From Daphnia carinata (taxonomy: Eukaryota > Arthropoda > Branchiopoda > Diplostraca > Daphniidae): a stretch of DNA of 64,000 nt. The DNA lies in contig NC_081331.1 in NCBI RefSeq assembly GCF_022539665.2, positions 13,114,638 through 13,178,637 on the forward strand. The letters are read 5' to 3'. The notes under the pieces are model-generated. The model saw only the letters and a program-made list of their open reading frames with translations, searched no databases and was not told the DNA's origin. The position numbers and the translations under genes are program-made. Shown in pieces: positions 14,901 through 28,300 of this stretch (positions are counted from its first letter, which is position 1; the number at the start of each line of letters is the position of its first letter).

Positions 14901-17900
14901 CCTTCCCCTCCGCTTGAGCCATATAAGCGAAGGGGGGAAACACGTCATCCGCGTCGGCGTTAGGTGGCTCATTGGGTATAACGCTATAGCATAAGGTAGG
15001 GAACAGACAGGAGATCACTCACCGATCGACTTGATCGGCTCCTGTCAGTTCCTATCAAGACGTCAAAAGCGCTCTCATCAGTTGAAAGCCTCCCTTCTTT
15101 TTTTTTTTTTCATTTTCGAACTAGCACCGAACGACGTCGTCGATGGCGACCAATATTGCCAAACAGATACGCAGAGAAAACAAACAACAAGCGTCTCACG
15201 TCAAAGCAAAAAGAAAAAAAAAAGCAGTTCTAGTTTTTCACCTATTTTAAAACGTGAAAGAAGAAAAGAGAAAAAAAAAAAAAAGACGTGACGGCCTATT
15301 TCGCTAAATCACGACGGTGTGGAGGAAGGGATTATCGTTCGTTTTGAGTCAAGAGGAATTTTTGGAGACGATTCTCGAGAGATGACGGACAAAAAAAAAA
15401 AAAAAAAGAGATGATGGCATCGTATTGAAGAAACGGACATTCACGCAGCGCAGTTGGTATCGAAGCCCTCGGGGCTGCTTGCGGTCATTTGCATCAGGAA
15501 GTGAACGCAACAGCGCCGTATGGGCAACGCGTGCGTTTCGACCATCAAAGCAAACGACGCCCTGAAAAAAAAAAAATCCATGGAGATGCCGTCTCCGACT
15601 ATTCGACGCCAAACCCGAATTTAAAAAAAATCTTTTTCTAAATAAATAAATTTTAAAAAAAAAAAAGAAGGAGAAGAAAAGAGATGACACAAGATGGTAA
15701 TACAACAACTTTCTTTTAATAGAGAAAAAAAAAAAAGCCGGGCGAGACTGACGAGGCGTAACCAACTTCAAACCGACATCATTAACGCCCAGCCCCGACG
15801 TGCGGGACATGAGCGAAAGCGGCCTCGTCCCCAAACACAAAACCCATATCCATATTATACCATCAACTCTCAAAACAACAGTGGAAAGATAAATAAATAA
15901 ATAATTGAAGAACAAAAGTATTTGCTACATGAAGAAAAAAAAAGAAAAAGATCACGTCTCGTTGGCGGCGTTTTCCAACATATCATTCACCCATTAGACA
16001 AAAGAAAAAAAAAAATTTCAACAACGAAATGTGGTACGATAGGACAAGGACAACAACCCCCCCTCAGAAAAAAAACAAACAAACATAACGACAATAAAAA
16101 ACACGATTTAGATGCCGAGTCCGATCGAGATAATGGTATACATAAGGAATAGAAAGTTACGATCCGTACTATAGGTGTACGTTCGATCACGATATGTTGG
16201 TTCGTTCAGTGGGAACTTAACTATGTTGTTCTGTTTTTTTTTTTTTCTCTCATTTTCTCGGCAAACAGCTCGCGCCATTCTCAAATTGAAAAATTCAAGC
16301 TCTCGGATCCTTAAACAAATAAAGAATTCAGGCCTTGGTTCTTTTCCGATTTCCTTTTTTCTTTTTGATTGGGCCATGAAACGGACATTTCATGTGTCGT
16401 TCCATTGATTATGAATCGATCGGTATAGACCCTTGTACTATTGTCTATTCCCCTCATTTTTTTTTTTTTTTCTCTTTCTCTTTTTTTTTTTATAACCAGA
16501 GAATGGGTCCGCAAAAGACCTCACAAACAAGTCCGTCCATTGCTTTTTTTTTTCTATAAGCAGTTCTGGGAAAATAGGAAAAAAAATAACATTTTCGATG
16601 ATGAATATGTAACACATACCCAGCACAGCGTGGGGTAGTGGTTGAAGGGAATGAGGGACGAGAGGGAGTCATCAAAGCAAAAGAGAAAAAAAAAAGGGCC
16701 ATTCTGATACATTTAAGGGGTGTGTGCGCACACTCGCGTGGGGGTATGTTTGGGCCAGCTGTGGGCAAGTGGCGAACGCAGACGAAATCGATCCCTCATC
16801 TTTTCCGTCCGCTGTTTCGGCCCCTAAGTTACGATAGGCGTCCGCGTTCCAGGACCAGCGGGTTGACCGCGAAATAAATAAATAAGGTGGATGTTTTTTG
16901 GGGTTTAAGCACCCGGTGCATAAATGGGGTTCCTTCAGTTAAAAAAAAAAAAAAAAAAGAGGCAGGTCACAAGCACAGAGATATTGGTTGGTTGTTTTGA
17001 CTGAGAGAGAGAGAGAGAGGAGCCTCGGATCGTTGCGCGATGTAATCAAGTCCGCGTGTTGTTGCTTATTGAAAGAAGAAAAAAAAAGCCCTGGCGCAAA
17101 AATACAAAACAGGCCACATCTTCCTTGTTCTGGTTTGTTTCTTCAACCGGTATTTGAAAAACATTGTACATAGGGAACAAGAGGGGAGGGTGTGCCTCCC
17201 TTTTGGCCCTCAAAAGTGGCATTCGCATGCGTACGTGTATACATAATAGACGGGGAATAAGAGACAGCGAGACCCTTCGGGTCAGGTTGTAAACATGCCC
17301 CCCTGCAAGAAGAGCTGTTGTGACTGGCCTCAATTGAAATCGCATGGTTGTTGTTGTTGTTATTTTTTTGTTCCTTAAAATATATATATACATATTTTTT
17401 TTTTTTATGCTGGTATTTTATAGTAGTGATAGCATCGACCAAAAGTCGACTTCATCAAAATGCGTTCTATACACACACGAACCATTTAAACTTTTAATAT
17501 ATATATATATTTGTGCGTGCCATTTGAGTTTTATGTTCCCCTCGAGTCTTTGAAAATGAGAGTAGCCCGATCGGCCACAGTTTTTTTTTTATTAGAGTAC
17601 AGCAAAAATGTACGGTAAGGTATCGGCCATGAGCCGTTTGAAAAAAAAAAAAAAAAAAAAAAAAGGAAACCGGAACGGGGAGGGTTCTCATCCCTTTTTG
17701 ACCTTCCTTCTTCACTACATATCTTAACTTTGCCTTCCCCATGTTTTTATGACCACCGGAATTCCAAGCATTTTCAACGGTAAAAAACGAAAAACAAAAA
17801 AAGGGCAAAATTTGTAGAAAGCATAAACCTTAAAGCACATACCATTCGATACCACAATACATCCGTTCAACAATTTTTATCAACATTAAAAAAAAATAGT

Positions 17901-20900
17901 TTTAGTTTACCTACGCGTTGTTAGATGGCGCAAAATTTGGTTACTTTAACAAAAACTCTCTTTAGATGGCGTAATGCGACGGCGAAAGAAAAGCACGGAT
18001 CTACGTTTTGCTTTTTTTTTTTTTTTAAATGTGGGTTACTGGGAAGCGGACGAGAGACAGACGGGCTTGGTAACTTTAGAACTAGAAACTGCGTAACAGA
18101 CGCTTTTCCTGGTAATAGCTGCAGAAGTTTACAAAATGTGCTTCGATAATAAAAAAAAAGGGACTCTGGTGACCTCGACTTGTACATTTTGTTTAAAATC
18201 AATAGTCTGACAGGGCATAGTATGATACGGTTTTAAAGGCCAAAGAAAAAAATACGAAAAATTGCGCCTTTTTAAGTACCTTTCTAGTACCTTAAGCAAT
18301 TCTTTTTGAAAACGTCAACATATCAATCGCTAGATGGCGAAAAATGATTTTTTTAAATTAACGATTGCGACCGCTAGATGGCAGCTGTAAGAGCGGGGGA
18401 GACGAAGAAAAAGAACAAACAAACACACGAAAGTCTATTTGGCAGGCACTGTTGAGATCATCTTGCCTGTTTCCCCCTTCTTCTGACACTGTAAAAGAAG
18501 TTTTCCCTATTTTCCTTGTTCATCGTATTTGTTTGTATACGTTGTCCACAAAAAGCTTGTCACGACCTGTTCTTTCCATACCCCCTCCAACCCAAAAAAA
18601 AAAAAAAAAAAGAACATATAGCAAAGTGAACGAGGGAACAGATGAGGACCAGACACGAAACGTCTCGCCCGACAGCAAGGAAAATGAAAAACGTATTCGA
18701 TTACAAACAGACATAAATACATACAAACATACACATCGGACAAGATTCAGGAGCATGAGAAAGAAAAAAAAAATGAATCAACATGCCGAGATGGGCACGA
18801 GCATTTCTTTTTCCTCTCAAGTTTTACCAGGGAAAGAGAAAAAGAAGAGCAAGACATGAACGAGGAAAAATGGTGGATGCTACATTAGCGTCAACATCCA
18901 AGATGATAAAGGACGCCAGAAAGCAAAATAGAAAAAAAACAAACAAAAATAATGTTTACCTGGGTGAAATAGGCGGGCAACACACAGCGCTGGTCGTCCA
19001 GCCGACTGGTCTGCATCTTCTCCACAAGGTCTAGTAGTTCGGGCGAAATGATCTTTAAGAACGAAAAAAAGAAGAAAAAACCAAAAACGGCGTGCAAATG
19101 CCGTCATCATCATGAAAACGGAATCAAGGCTAAATTAATGTACACAAATAGAACCATACCAAATGATAATTAAAGAATCGTGACCCGTAATAGAAAGAAC
19201 ATTTTACAAAAAAACAAAACAAAACACGGAACAATACGAAAGAAAGCGCTCGGATGCAAAAGATTAAAGAAAAAGAGAGCGCTCATTAAATCACGTTGTG
19301 TAGACAGTACTTTACTGTTGGCTGTGATGCGCACGAGCAAAAAAGAAAGAAGAATGGTTTCGAATATATATATATATAAATAAGAAAAAAGACATCCACG
19401 AAATAAACGAGCGCTTGAATCAAACGAAAATGTTTCTTCCACACGCATCGACCCCATTCTCACCAATGCCAACCGGTCGTAATAGGCAAAACAAATATGT
19501 TTGATAAAGACATCAGAAAAAAAGAGACACCTTTTTTTTTTTTTGGTTTTGCGTTAAACGTCAACATTCCAACAGGAAAAGTATAAAGCTGGAAAACGAG
19601 GAAGGAAGAATAGCGAAAAAAAAAAGAAAAGAAATGTGTGTCAGTTCTAACACGTTAAAGAGAAAACAACGTACCTTTGAATTGTCTCGTGAAGTGGAGC
19701 CCGGATCCGCTTTCGAGATGGGCGTGACATGATTGCGTCCATACACCAGTGGATCTTCCATGGTACTGCCACTCCGCCTAGTTTTGCAAAAAAAAAAAAA
19801 AAAAAAAAAATTCATATCAAATTATTAATCAACATTTTTTTTAAATACGGATGAATGTGTACAATGTGAAAATAAAAAATTTAATATCCATTTTTTTTTT
19901 CTTAGAAAAAAAAAAATCCAGGGCATCGCGCATTCCAATATCGTTTTAAAAAATATTTCCTGTCAAGTGTTTGTTCTAAAAATAGCGCGTCTCTACAATT
20001 AGACCCTGGCAGCTGGGCGAAGAGCTCCATTTTCACATTTTTGAAGAGGGGCTTCCTTTTTTATTATTATTATTATTATTCCTTTGACTAATATGATGTA
20101 AGCTCTCCTTGGGCGCTCGTGTCCCGGCATCCGCTAGTCAAGCAGCTTAATTTGATTGCTATTTCAGAGAAGCGTAACGCGAATATTCTTGACGATCAAA
20201 CCGCTAAATCAAATAGCCCGTGATCCAATACACGATCCTCCCCCCCCCCCTCCAAAAAAAAAAGTGGAGGGGGAGATTCAAGAGGACGCGATAGCATTAC
20301 ATTGTTTGACTGTGACCTAACATGAAAATCGAATCACAGGAAACGGCTGATTGATGTGTATAACGTAGGAGACTCGCCACTAAACCACACAGTGTCAGAT
20401 CGATCCACAGTCTACATACGATATCCATTCACCTTTAGAATTGAACCCCGTCGTGAAAGGTTCTAAAAAATCAAGAGAAAACAAAGGGAACAAAACAAAA
20501 ACAAAACAAAAGGCATGTGAAAATTCCAGAAACTTTCCAAACAGGATATGGCGATTAAACGCCCCGGAACGACATTACGCGAAGGGGGGGGGGGGGGGGG
20601 GGCAAAGGAATAAGACGGGACCCGCTGAAAATGCACGTAAAAATTTCAAAAATGACCAAATGACACGCGAAAAGGAGGCGAGCCAATTCCCCCCCCCCCT
20701 CCCGATTGATTTATTCTTTTGTTTTTATTTCCCCCCCCCCCCACTTGCAACTCACAAAGAATCCAAATGAAATAGACGAAACAAAAGGCAAAAAACGAAC
20801 TACCCGTGAGTCATCATTGATCTAAAATGGGCGGGAATAGATTCCAATCTTTTTCGCAGCACCTGAGAATCTCCTTCGTACGGTACCGAAATGGAACAAG

Positions 20901-22311
20901 AAAAAAAAAAAAACACGGAGAAAAAAAAAATATAAGAAAATCCATTAGTGAAACCTAATGACCGGGTCCGTGAGTGTGTGCGCGTATGTGTGTGCGCGTA
21001 TGTGCGTGCACGCAACTTTCCCCTCCCGCCCCAGCCACCACCCAGCCCCGCTCATCGGCTGATCATTACGTGTTACGACTAGTTAGGACTAAAAAACAAT
21101 TGCCAGAAAGAGCTTTAGTGGGATTTTGGAAAGAAAAAAAATGTGCCAGATGATGGCCACCATCCGGTACTTCCTCGTGCCAGTGGGAACGCGTCAATAG
21201 GGAGAAAGAAGAAGGTCACAGGTCACACAAGCCATTGTTTGTTGATGACCTGCGGAGAGAGGGGGGGGGGGGATTGGACGTGCCTCGACAGGTGATGGCT
21301 TTATCAGTTGACATCCTGTCAAAATTCATCCGCTGGATATGACAGTTAATGACAAGCTAAAAAAAGGAGCTCAGCTCATTGATGACTTCAAAACGATATC
21401 ACTTTGCATCCGTCAATCGGCCATCTCTTTTTTTTTTTGGCATTGGTAAAAACACGTTTTTGCATACCTTCCCACCCACATGGAAGATATTGAAAAATAA
21501 GGAAAGATTAACAAAGGAAAAAGAAAAAAGCTATTTTTTACTCGTGTTTTCATTCATCATCGTGCAACAGTCAAGCGACTCACGACGTCGGGAGGGTCCC
21601 AAAAGAGGTGCATGCATAACTTACAAATCGTATGTATATATATATATATATAGGAGGAGAGGCGGTTTACTTCGTAATCACTCGCTTCATTACTACTCGC
21701 TGAACTGAAACAACATGGTAAGGTGGGGGGGCTAAGGTCAACGAGTTAACCCAGTTTCACATGAATTTTCGTTTCTTTTTCCAGGATCGTACAAAAACAC
21801 AAATCCGAGCAGGGAAGAGAGAGAAAAAAAAAGGGCGCTGTTTATGCGCAAAAATCATATACGATTTCTAGTTATACGCATACATCGTTTTATTTATCTG
21901 CAGATCGACGTGAGCATTCGTTGCGCGCATGTTAGAAAAAACGGGCTCTGGTAATTTAACAGCGTGAGCAGCGTGACGCTACGTTTTGGCTCCAACACTA
22001 GACCCCTCTGTTGCGGCCAGTGTACTTTGCATTTATCGGCCGTTTATTCACGAACTCGGAAGGCTACAAGTTTTCCTTTTTTTTTTTTTTTTTTATTTTA
22101 AATCTTTCGTTTTGAATTTATTGATTTAGTTTTTTTTCCCCTCTCTACCTCGTTTTTTTTTTTTTGTTCTTTAAAGATGATTTCTTTTTGGCATGTTTTC
22201 CGCTGACGAGAGAAACTTAAGACATCGATCTGAAATGAAGTGATCCGATTCCGGGGCCAGAACCGCACGCACGTCCCTTTCGTGAGATCAACCAAGTAAA
22301 AAACGAAAATG

Positions 22312-22343
<32 letters not shown>

Positions 22344-25300
22344 TAAAACATAAAATAAAATAAAAACGCAATGTCGTATATATAAGCTTTTGTTGTCGCA
22401 TCACAATGCCATGGACTCTCTTTTTTGGAAAACGACCTGAATATCATCTACCTGCCTTTCCGAAAAGATAACATTTTTTTCTTGAGGATGGAGGGGGGAA
22501 TTCAAAATATTTGTCCGCCGCGATAGGGAACCTGTTTTTCATCTACTCGGCAGTTCCCAGCACTCATACGCAACCACAAAAATTGGGGAAAACCGGGCCC
22601 GATGAGGAAGAGAAATTGTAAAGGTATATAGTTAGTTACAAAGAATAAGATTGATCTTTTTCGTAGCCTTTGGGGGGATCGAGTGCAGAACATGATTAGC
22701 AAAGCCGGGCACGTCTGATGATTTGTTGCTTTATTACGTACGGGGAAAAAGAAACAAAATGCCAATCTCACGAAGCCCGTCGTACGGTGGCAAAGATTAC
22801 AAATCAGCTCAGAGGAGCTTGCGGCGTAAATGAAAAGCTCTTTTTGAAGAAATGCCAATCAATAAAAAAAGATTGGCTAAAGACTCGATCCACATCACTT
22901 TTGCCAGTTCTCCTAATTGGTACCATTGCCATTTTTCGATTGATGCATTCGAGAAGCAAAACAACAAGCATTGGCCAAACTGTAGACGAAGTTTGATCGA
23001 TTCGTTAGACTTAAATTTTGATTTAAAAGCATATGCACAAAAATGTTTGTTTCTCTCTCCGTTTATCCAGGTGGAAGCTTCGAAAAAGAAAAAGGGTGGT
23101 TCGCCTACCGCAAGAGATTCTCTCTACTCCTCTCCTTTAAAAATAATAAATATATATAGGACGCCACCCAAATTAGCCTAAGCTATCAATACACCAGACA
23201 GTCCCGTTTTTTTTGTTTTTGTTTCTTTTTTGGCCCGTCTCCCGCCGCTTACAGCCCCCATCCGCCGGTTCGGAATTGTCTATAGCACGCGGAGCTCACG
23301 AACGCAGCACACGCCGTATACAACGAAAAACATCGGGGATAAAATGCTATGTATATAAAGGGAAGGCCAGCAGCACGTAGATGGAATAAATGCGAAGGGC
23401 AAAACTGGAAAGCGAGAGGAAAAAGAAAAAAAACGTTCTATAGTGATTAAAAGGCCATCACGCGTTCTCTCGCAGCCTGGCAGCATCTCGCTCTATAGGT
23501 ATTCGGCGGGAATTTAAATCGAAACAGGTCCGCAGCAGCGCTATAGAGCTTAGAGCTATAGAGCCAACTTCATCATTCATACAGCCCTCCTCCTCTTCCT
23601 GCTCCAAGGCTTCATTTGCATACATAGACCTTCTTTTTTCTTTCCTTTTTTTGTGAAATTCCTTCTCCCCTCTGCTTTTTGGACTCGTGTCAGACCAGCC
23701 TCTCTTCGCTCGACGATCATAAAACGTCCGCTTGGAGATGAAGGGAATTCATCAATCGGTAAATAAGAAGAAATTCAGAAGCTTGGAATGTTGTAGAGAC
23801 CAGGAATGATCACAAAGTTTGGCAGTAGCTAAAACTACTCTTTTTTCTCTCCTAGTAGCTCGTCAATCTACTGTCCGAACGAATCATTCACGGACTGTTT
23901 TTCTTTCATTGGAAGAGCAACTGAATCACGCTCAATTACCGCTATAGAAATATTTACAAATTAAGTCACGAAGCGCAGCATTTAGAAAAACAATTAAAGT
24001 CACGCTTAAACAAATTTCAATTCGAAAATTTTCATTTTTGGTGCTTCGAAAAAAAAAATTGAGGGAAACGCGTGACGTAACCGTGTCAAACACGAGCAAT
24101 TAGCGCCTTGTCAAAAGGTGTAGCTTTACCAAGGCTGTCGAAAAAAAAAAAAAAAAAAAAAAAAAAAAGAAAATTCAAAACAAAAGTGATAACACGATGA
24201 TGTTGCCTACTTGACACCATTGACGGAAAAATAGGGACAAGGTGCGATTTTTTTCGCTACGGTCTATTCTCCTCCACCTTCTTTTATTCTTTTTTTTTTT
24301 TTTCAACGTAATCACTTGACCTCTTAGAAGGCCCGACCCCGTGTCCTTAATCGCTTGCCCCATGGTTGTTCTCTACGTCATCCCGAAAAAAGACTTGACA
24401 TACAACGTGTGCCTCTCTTCATTTTTCATGAATCGCAAAAGACATTCAAAAGAAGAAAAAAAACGGTGGAACTGCTCTATAGTGTAATAGCGTGATGCGG
24501 GTCTTTCTCTCTCTCTGGTAAATAATATATTTTTTTTTCTACAATCGTTTCGTGTTATACAAGACGCCTAATGGGTATTTAAACGGGGTCCGGGTGTGTG
24601 TGTGTGTGTGTGTGTGTATGCCGGCTGCCAGGGGATCGGCACTGGCCCACATAATCTGTCGGTCGCGCAATCTTTTATCTGCTAAATGGCTCAAGCACGA
24701 AAACGATGAAAAATGTACGAATCAATGAACTTTCCCCCCGCCCCGTCAAGACATTCCTCGCTTCTTTTCGCTGATCTCCACAGCTGATCGAGTACAAGTG
24801 ATTCTAGAACCAGATAGCATTTCTTTTATATACGCAAAAAAAGAAAGGCACCATTCAACAGGTGGTGTCATGATTCATATAATGACGCGCCTCTCGGACA
24901 CTTGGCTCCACTTTCTAGAAAGTTTTTTTTCTTTCTCTCTTTTTGAAATGCTCATTTGCGTAAACATACAACACTGACAAAACCTATTTGACCCGTGGGC
25001 GAAAAGAAATATAATAATAAAAGGAAAAACTGCAAAGCAAAGTTGAAAGGGTTAAAGAAAATAAAAAGTACAACGACTTGACATGACTAGAAAAGGTGAC
25101 CTGATTTCGATATAAACACATGTATAAACGGCCGGAAACCTCAAAACAGTTTAACGACAGTTCCGGGGGTCTAATTCTTGTTTCGTTCCATTTCTTTTTC
25201 TCGCTTTTTCTTCAAAGAAAAATGTCTCAAATTGTTAGCATTGAACACACACACACACACACGCATATTCTCTCGCCCGTTAAAAAAACATGGCACACAA

Positions 25301-28300
25301 AATAAACACCAAACAAAGTCTAGTTTGAATGTTTTTTTTTTTAAATACGAATACACACACACACACACATACACTAAAGACGCTATAAAAGGTCAAAGTT
25401 GAAAAATGAAATGCCAACAAATCATCTCGTGAAAATGCCCCTATCTTTCATCCTCTTGAATGTTGGACTCTTTTTTTTTTTTTTTTTTTTTTTTTCTTTC
25501 ATTCTCTGTGTATAACCGTTTTGGTATTTTTGATTCCGTCAAGTCGATCGTGTCTGGCCCTCCAAAAAGACTAGGGAAAAAAAGAGAGGATTTGAATATA
25601 AATCCTAAAGACTCCTTTTAAGGAGGGGCGGGTGGGATAGAGAGATGGAGGGAAACGTGTGTCAGTATAGAAAAGGAGATTATGACACACTGGAGGTTCT
25701 TTTATGTTATCAAGAGAGCTGTATCGATAGAAAAGGAAGAAAAAGACGAGAGAAAAAAAAAAAGATGAAGACAAACAAACAGTTTGACTGACTTCATCCC
25801 AGTCCAATCTACGCATAACTGATCGATTGGCTTTTCAACCATTTTCCCATCAAACGGCAATATGTCGTTATTTTCGAGATGACAAGCTCCAACTTCACGA
25901 AAAAAAATAAATGAGAAAAAGTTACAAATAAATTACGAGTTGCGCTCGCGTGTGATCCAATAAGAAAAAAGAGAAATCACATAAAACAAGTTTTGGTCTC
26001 GGCTTGATTAGAAGCGAGCAGATTAGTTTGGTGGGTTCACTAGTCCGTAGCGTGATTTACTAAGATCGGAACCAATAAAAAAAAAATTTTCTGCTAAATA
26101 GGAAAAGAAAAAAAAATCTGCTGCCTTTTTCTTTACAATTAATTCAGTCGGATCCATTTTTCTATTACATCTAACCGTACGTGTATCGATTGCGCGCACG
26201 AAGATGGGCCGTGTGCCATTTCAATCAGGAGGCGGAGGAAGACGCGCGCGCAAGTTCCGATTGGCTTTGAAGGAGCCGAGTAATCGATATTCAAATGATA
26301 ACATACCGACAACAAAATGGGAGGATAGGACGTGTTGTCGATATCTCATTACCAAAAGGAGGGGAGAAATCCATCATGAAAAGCTTCTTCAATTTCAATC
26401 GCCAAGTCGTGATTGATTCCTCCTTTTTTTTGTACCTGGTGGTCTTCCCACTCTTGGGGCCAATAAACGGTGCCAAAAGGTGTTGACCCCTGCACGGCCA
26501 AATATTTCATCATCATAAAAACAAAACAAAAGAGGAAGATAGATGGCCATATTAAACCGCAAAGACATAAAAAACGGAAATAAGCCGCAGTTATAGTCTC
26601 TTTTCCCCCCGCTCGCTTCTCCAAATCAAAGAAATAAAAGTCTATTAAAAGAGAGTCAGGTATCCCTTCATCAAGTATAGAGCAGGGGTTTTATGAAAGC
26701 GCACTAAAAAAAAAAAAAAAGAACAAAACAACAAGGGGATAGCGGAAATCAGCTGATGGAGTAACATCACGTTCGACAACATAAAGGTATAGGCTCAAAC
26801 AAATAACAAGACATCACGACTCTCTCTTTTGTACATCTCCCGAAATGGCAACAACCGATGCGAGTCTCCCTACGTAATAGATATTCATCTGTTTTTGATT
26901 ATCAATGGATGGTCTCCTCTAATGGGATTGATTTTTTTTTTCCAAATGGCAAATAAAGAAAAAACTTCAAGGAAATTGAATGAAACAAGAGAGTCGTACG
27001 GAGACCATCACATTCTTCGTACCTCGTTCCATTCCGTGGTTCCGCTCCATTATACACGACACTCGTTGGATCTTCCTTTTCTTTTCCGTCTTTTTTCAAA
27101 TATTGTAAATCAATAGAAAAGTATTTTTTTCTTTTTCTTTTTCTTCCCCCCCCCCCCTCTTCCTTTCAAACAGTTTTTGGCCGACACTGCGCGCGCGCGC
27201 GCCGGGCATTCCAACGGGTCGACGAAGGTAAAAAGGAAACAACTTGTAAATAAATGATGTTTTCAAGAATAAAAAACGGAAAGAAAAAAAGAAAAAGAAA
27301 ATCTGTCGTGTTTAAAAAACAAAAAACAAAAAAAAAAGAAAAAGAACAAGGCGCTAGCTTTGTCTAGGGTGTTTGGTTGCTGCTGCCACCGCCCTCTTAT
27401 TCCTACCGGGTAAGAAAGAGCGTGCGTGATAAGTCTTTCTCTCTCTCTCTCTCTCTCTCTTTTCCCTCTATTCTTTCTCAGCCCCCCGCGACGCTCTATA
27501 ATAACCCAGGCATCCTCGTAATCGCAACATCGAACCGTCTTTTTTTTTTTTTTTTTTAAAGAAAGACTAAGAGACAGACAAGACGTACACATTCAAACAA
27601 AATGCCGCAGTGTCTATTGCCGAGGCCGCCTCTGTAACAAATTGTCGTCACGAACCAACCGGACACCCCTCAAGGATTGAAAAAAAAATATTCCCCCTTC
27701 TCTCTTTCTGAAAAAAAAATCCATCATTTCTTGAGATGAGATGGCGGAATTTAATATATATATATATATTTTTTTTTTTACTCGGTTTGTTTCCTTTCGA
27801 TTAAGAGGAAATTGCTTGCCAATGACATCCGCGTAGAAAATGACATTCTCACCAGGTTTGAAAATGACATTTCCTTATTAATCAGATGAAGCGAACCTAC
27901 AGATCACGTCATTGCTAAAAAAAGAGGGAACCCATCAGCCCCGTTAGGCGCAGCTCGTCATTTGTTTTCTTTACTGGGAAGCCCGACACCAATCGAAAAT
28001 CTTTTGAAATTGCTGGAAGCCGGGACGAGTCTTCACGGCTCCAAAGTTCGCCATCTTTGAATTGGTGACCTCTTCGACCTACGACCCTCCTCGAAAAAAA
28101 AAAACGCTCCAGATGTAAACACCATCAACATTTCTTCGGCTTCTCCTTTTTTTCACAAAAAAAAAAAGCATTTCAATAATTTTGTGTTTTTTTTTTTTTC
28201 TCGCGTTTAAAAGGAAGCGACTGGAGCGCATCTGGTGTTGAAGAGCCGCATCGAATAACGGGTCGTCTTAGAAAGATGAAGCTTTGTGTTTATGTATATA

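Larger units (their letters stand above)
1814..18959 (-). other. RAP1GAP introns, homopolymer-rich
   Basis: Apart from the exons given, this stretch is intronic and holds no recognisable gene. It is loaded with A and T runs of 9-25 nt in both orientations, short C or G runs (for example 7936-7944 and 12136-12145), and microsatellites. Most ORFs here are poly-Lys or poly-Phe translations of those runs. Two TTAGATGGC motifs (17921, 17961) and two CTAGATGGC motifs (18330, 18374) are the clearest nonrandom sites. Confidence 0.7.

Noticed and set aside
24141-24168. A runs as processed-retrocopy poly(A) tails
   Set aside because: No upstream gene-like sequence or target-site duplications are visible, and T and A runs occur equally in both orientations.
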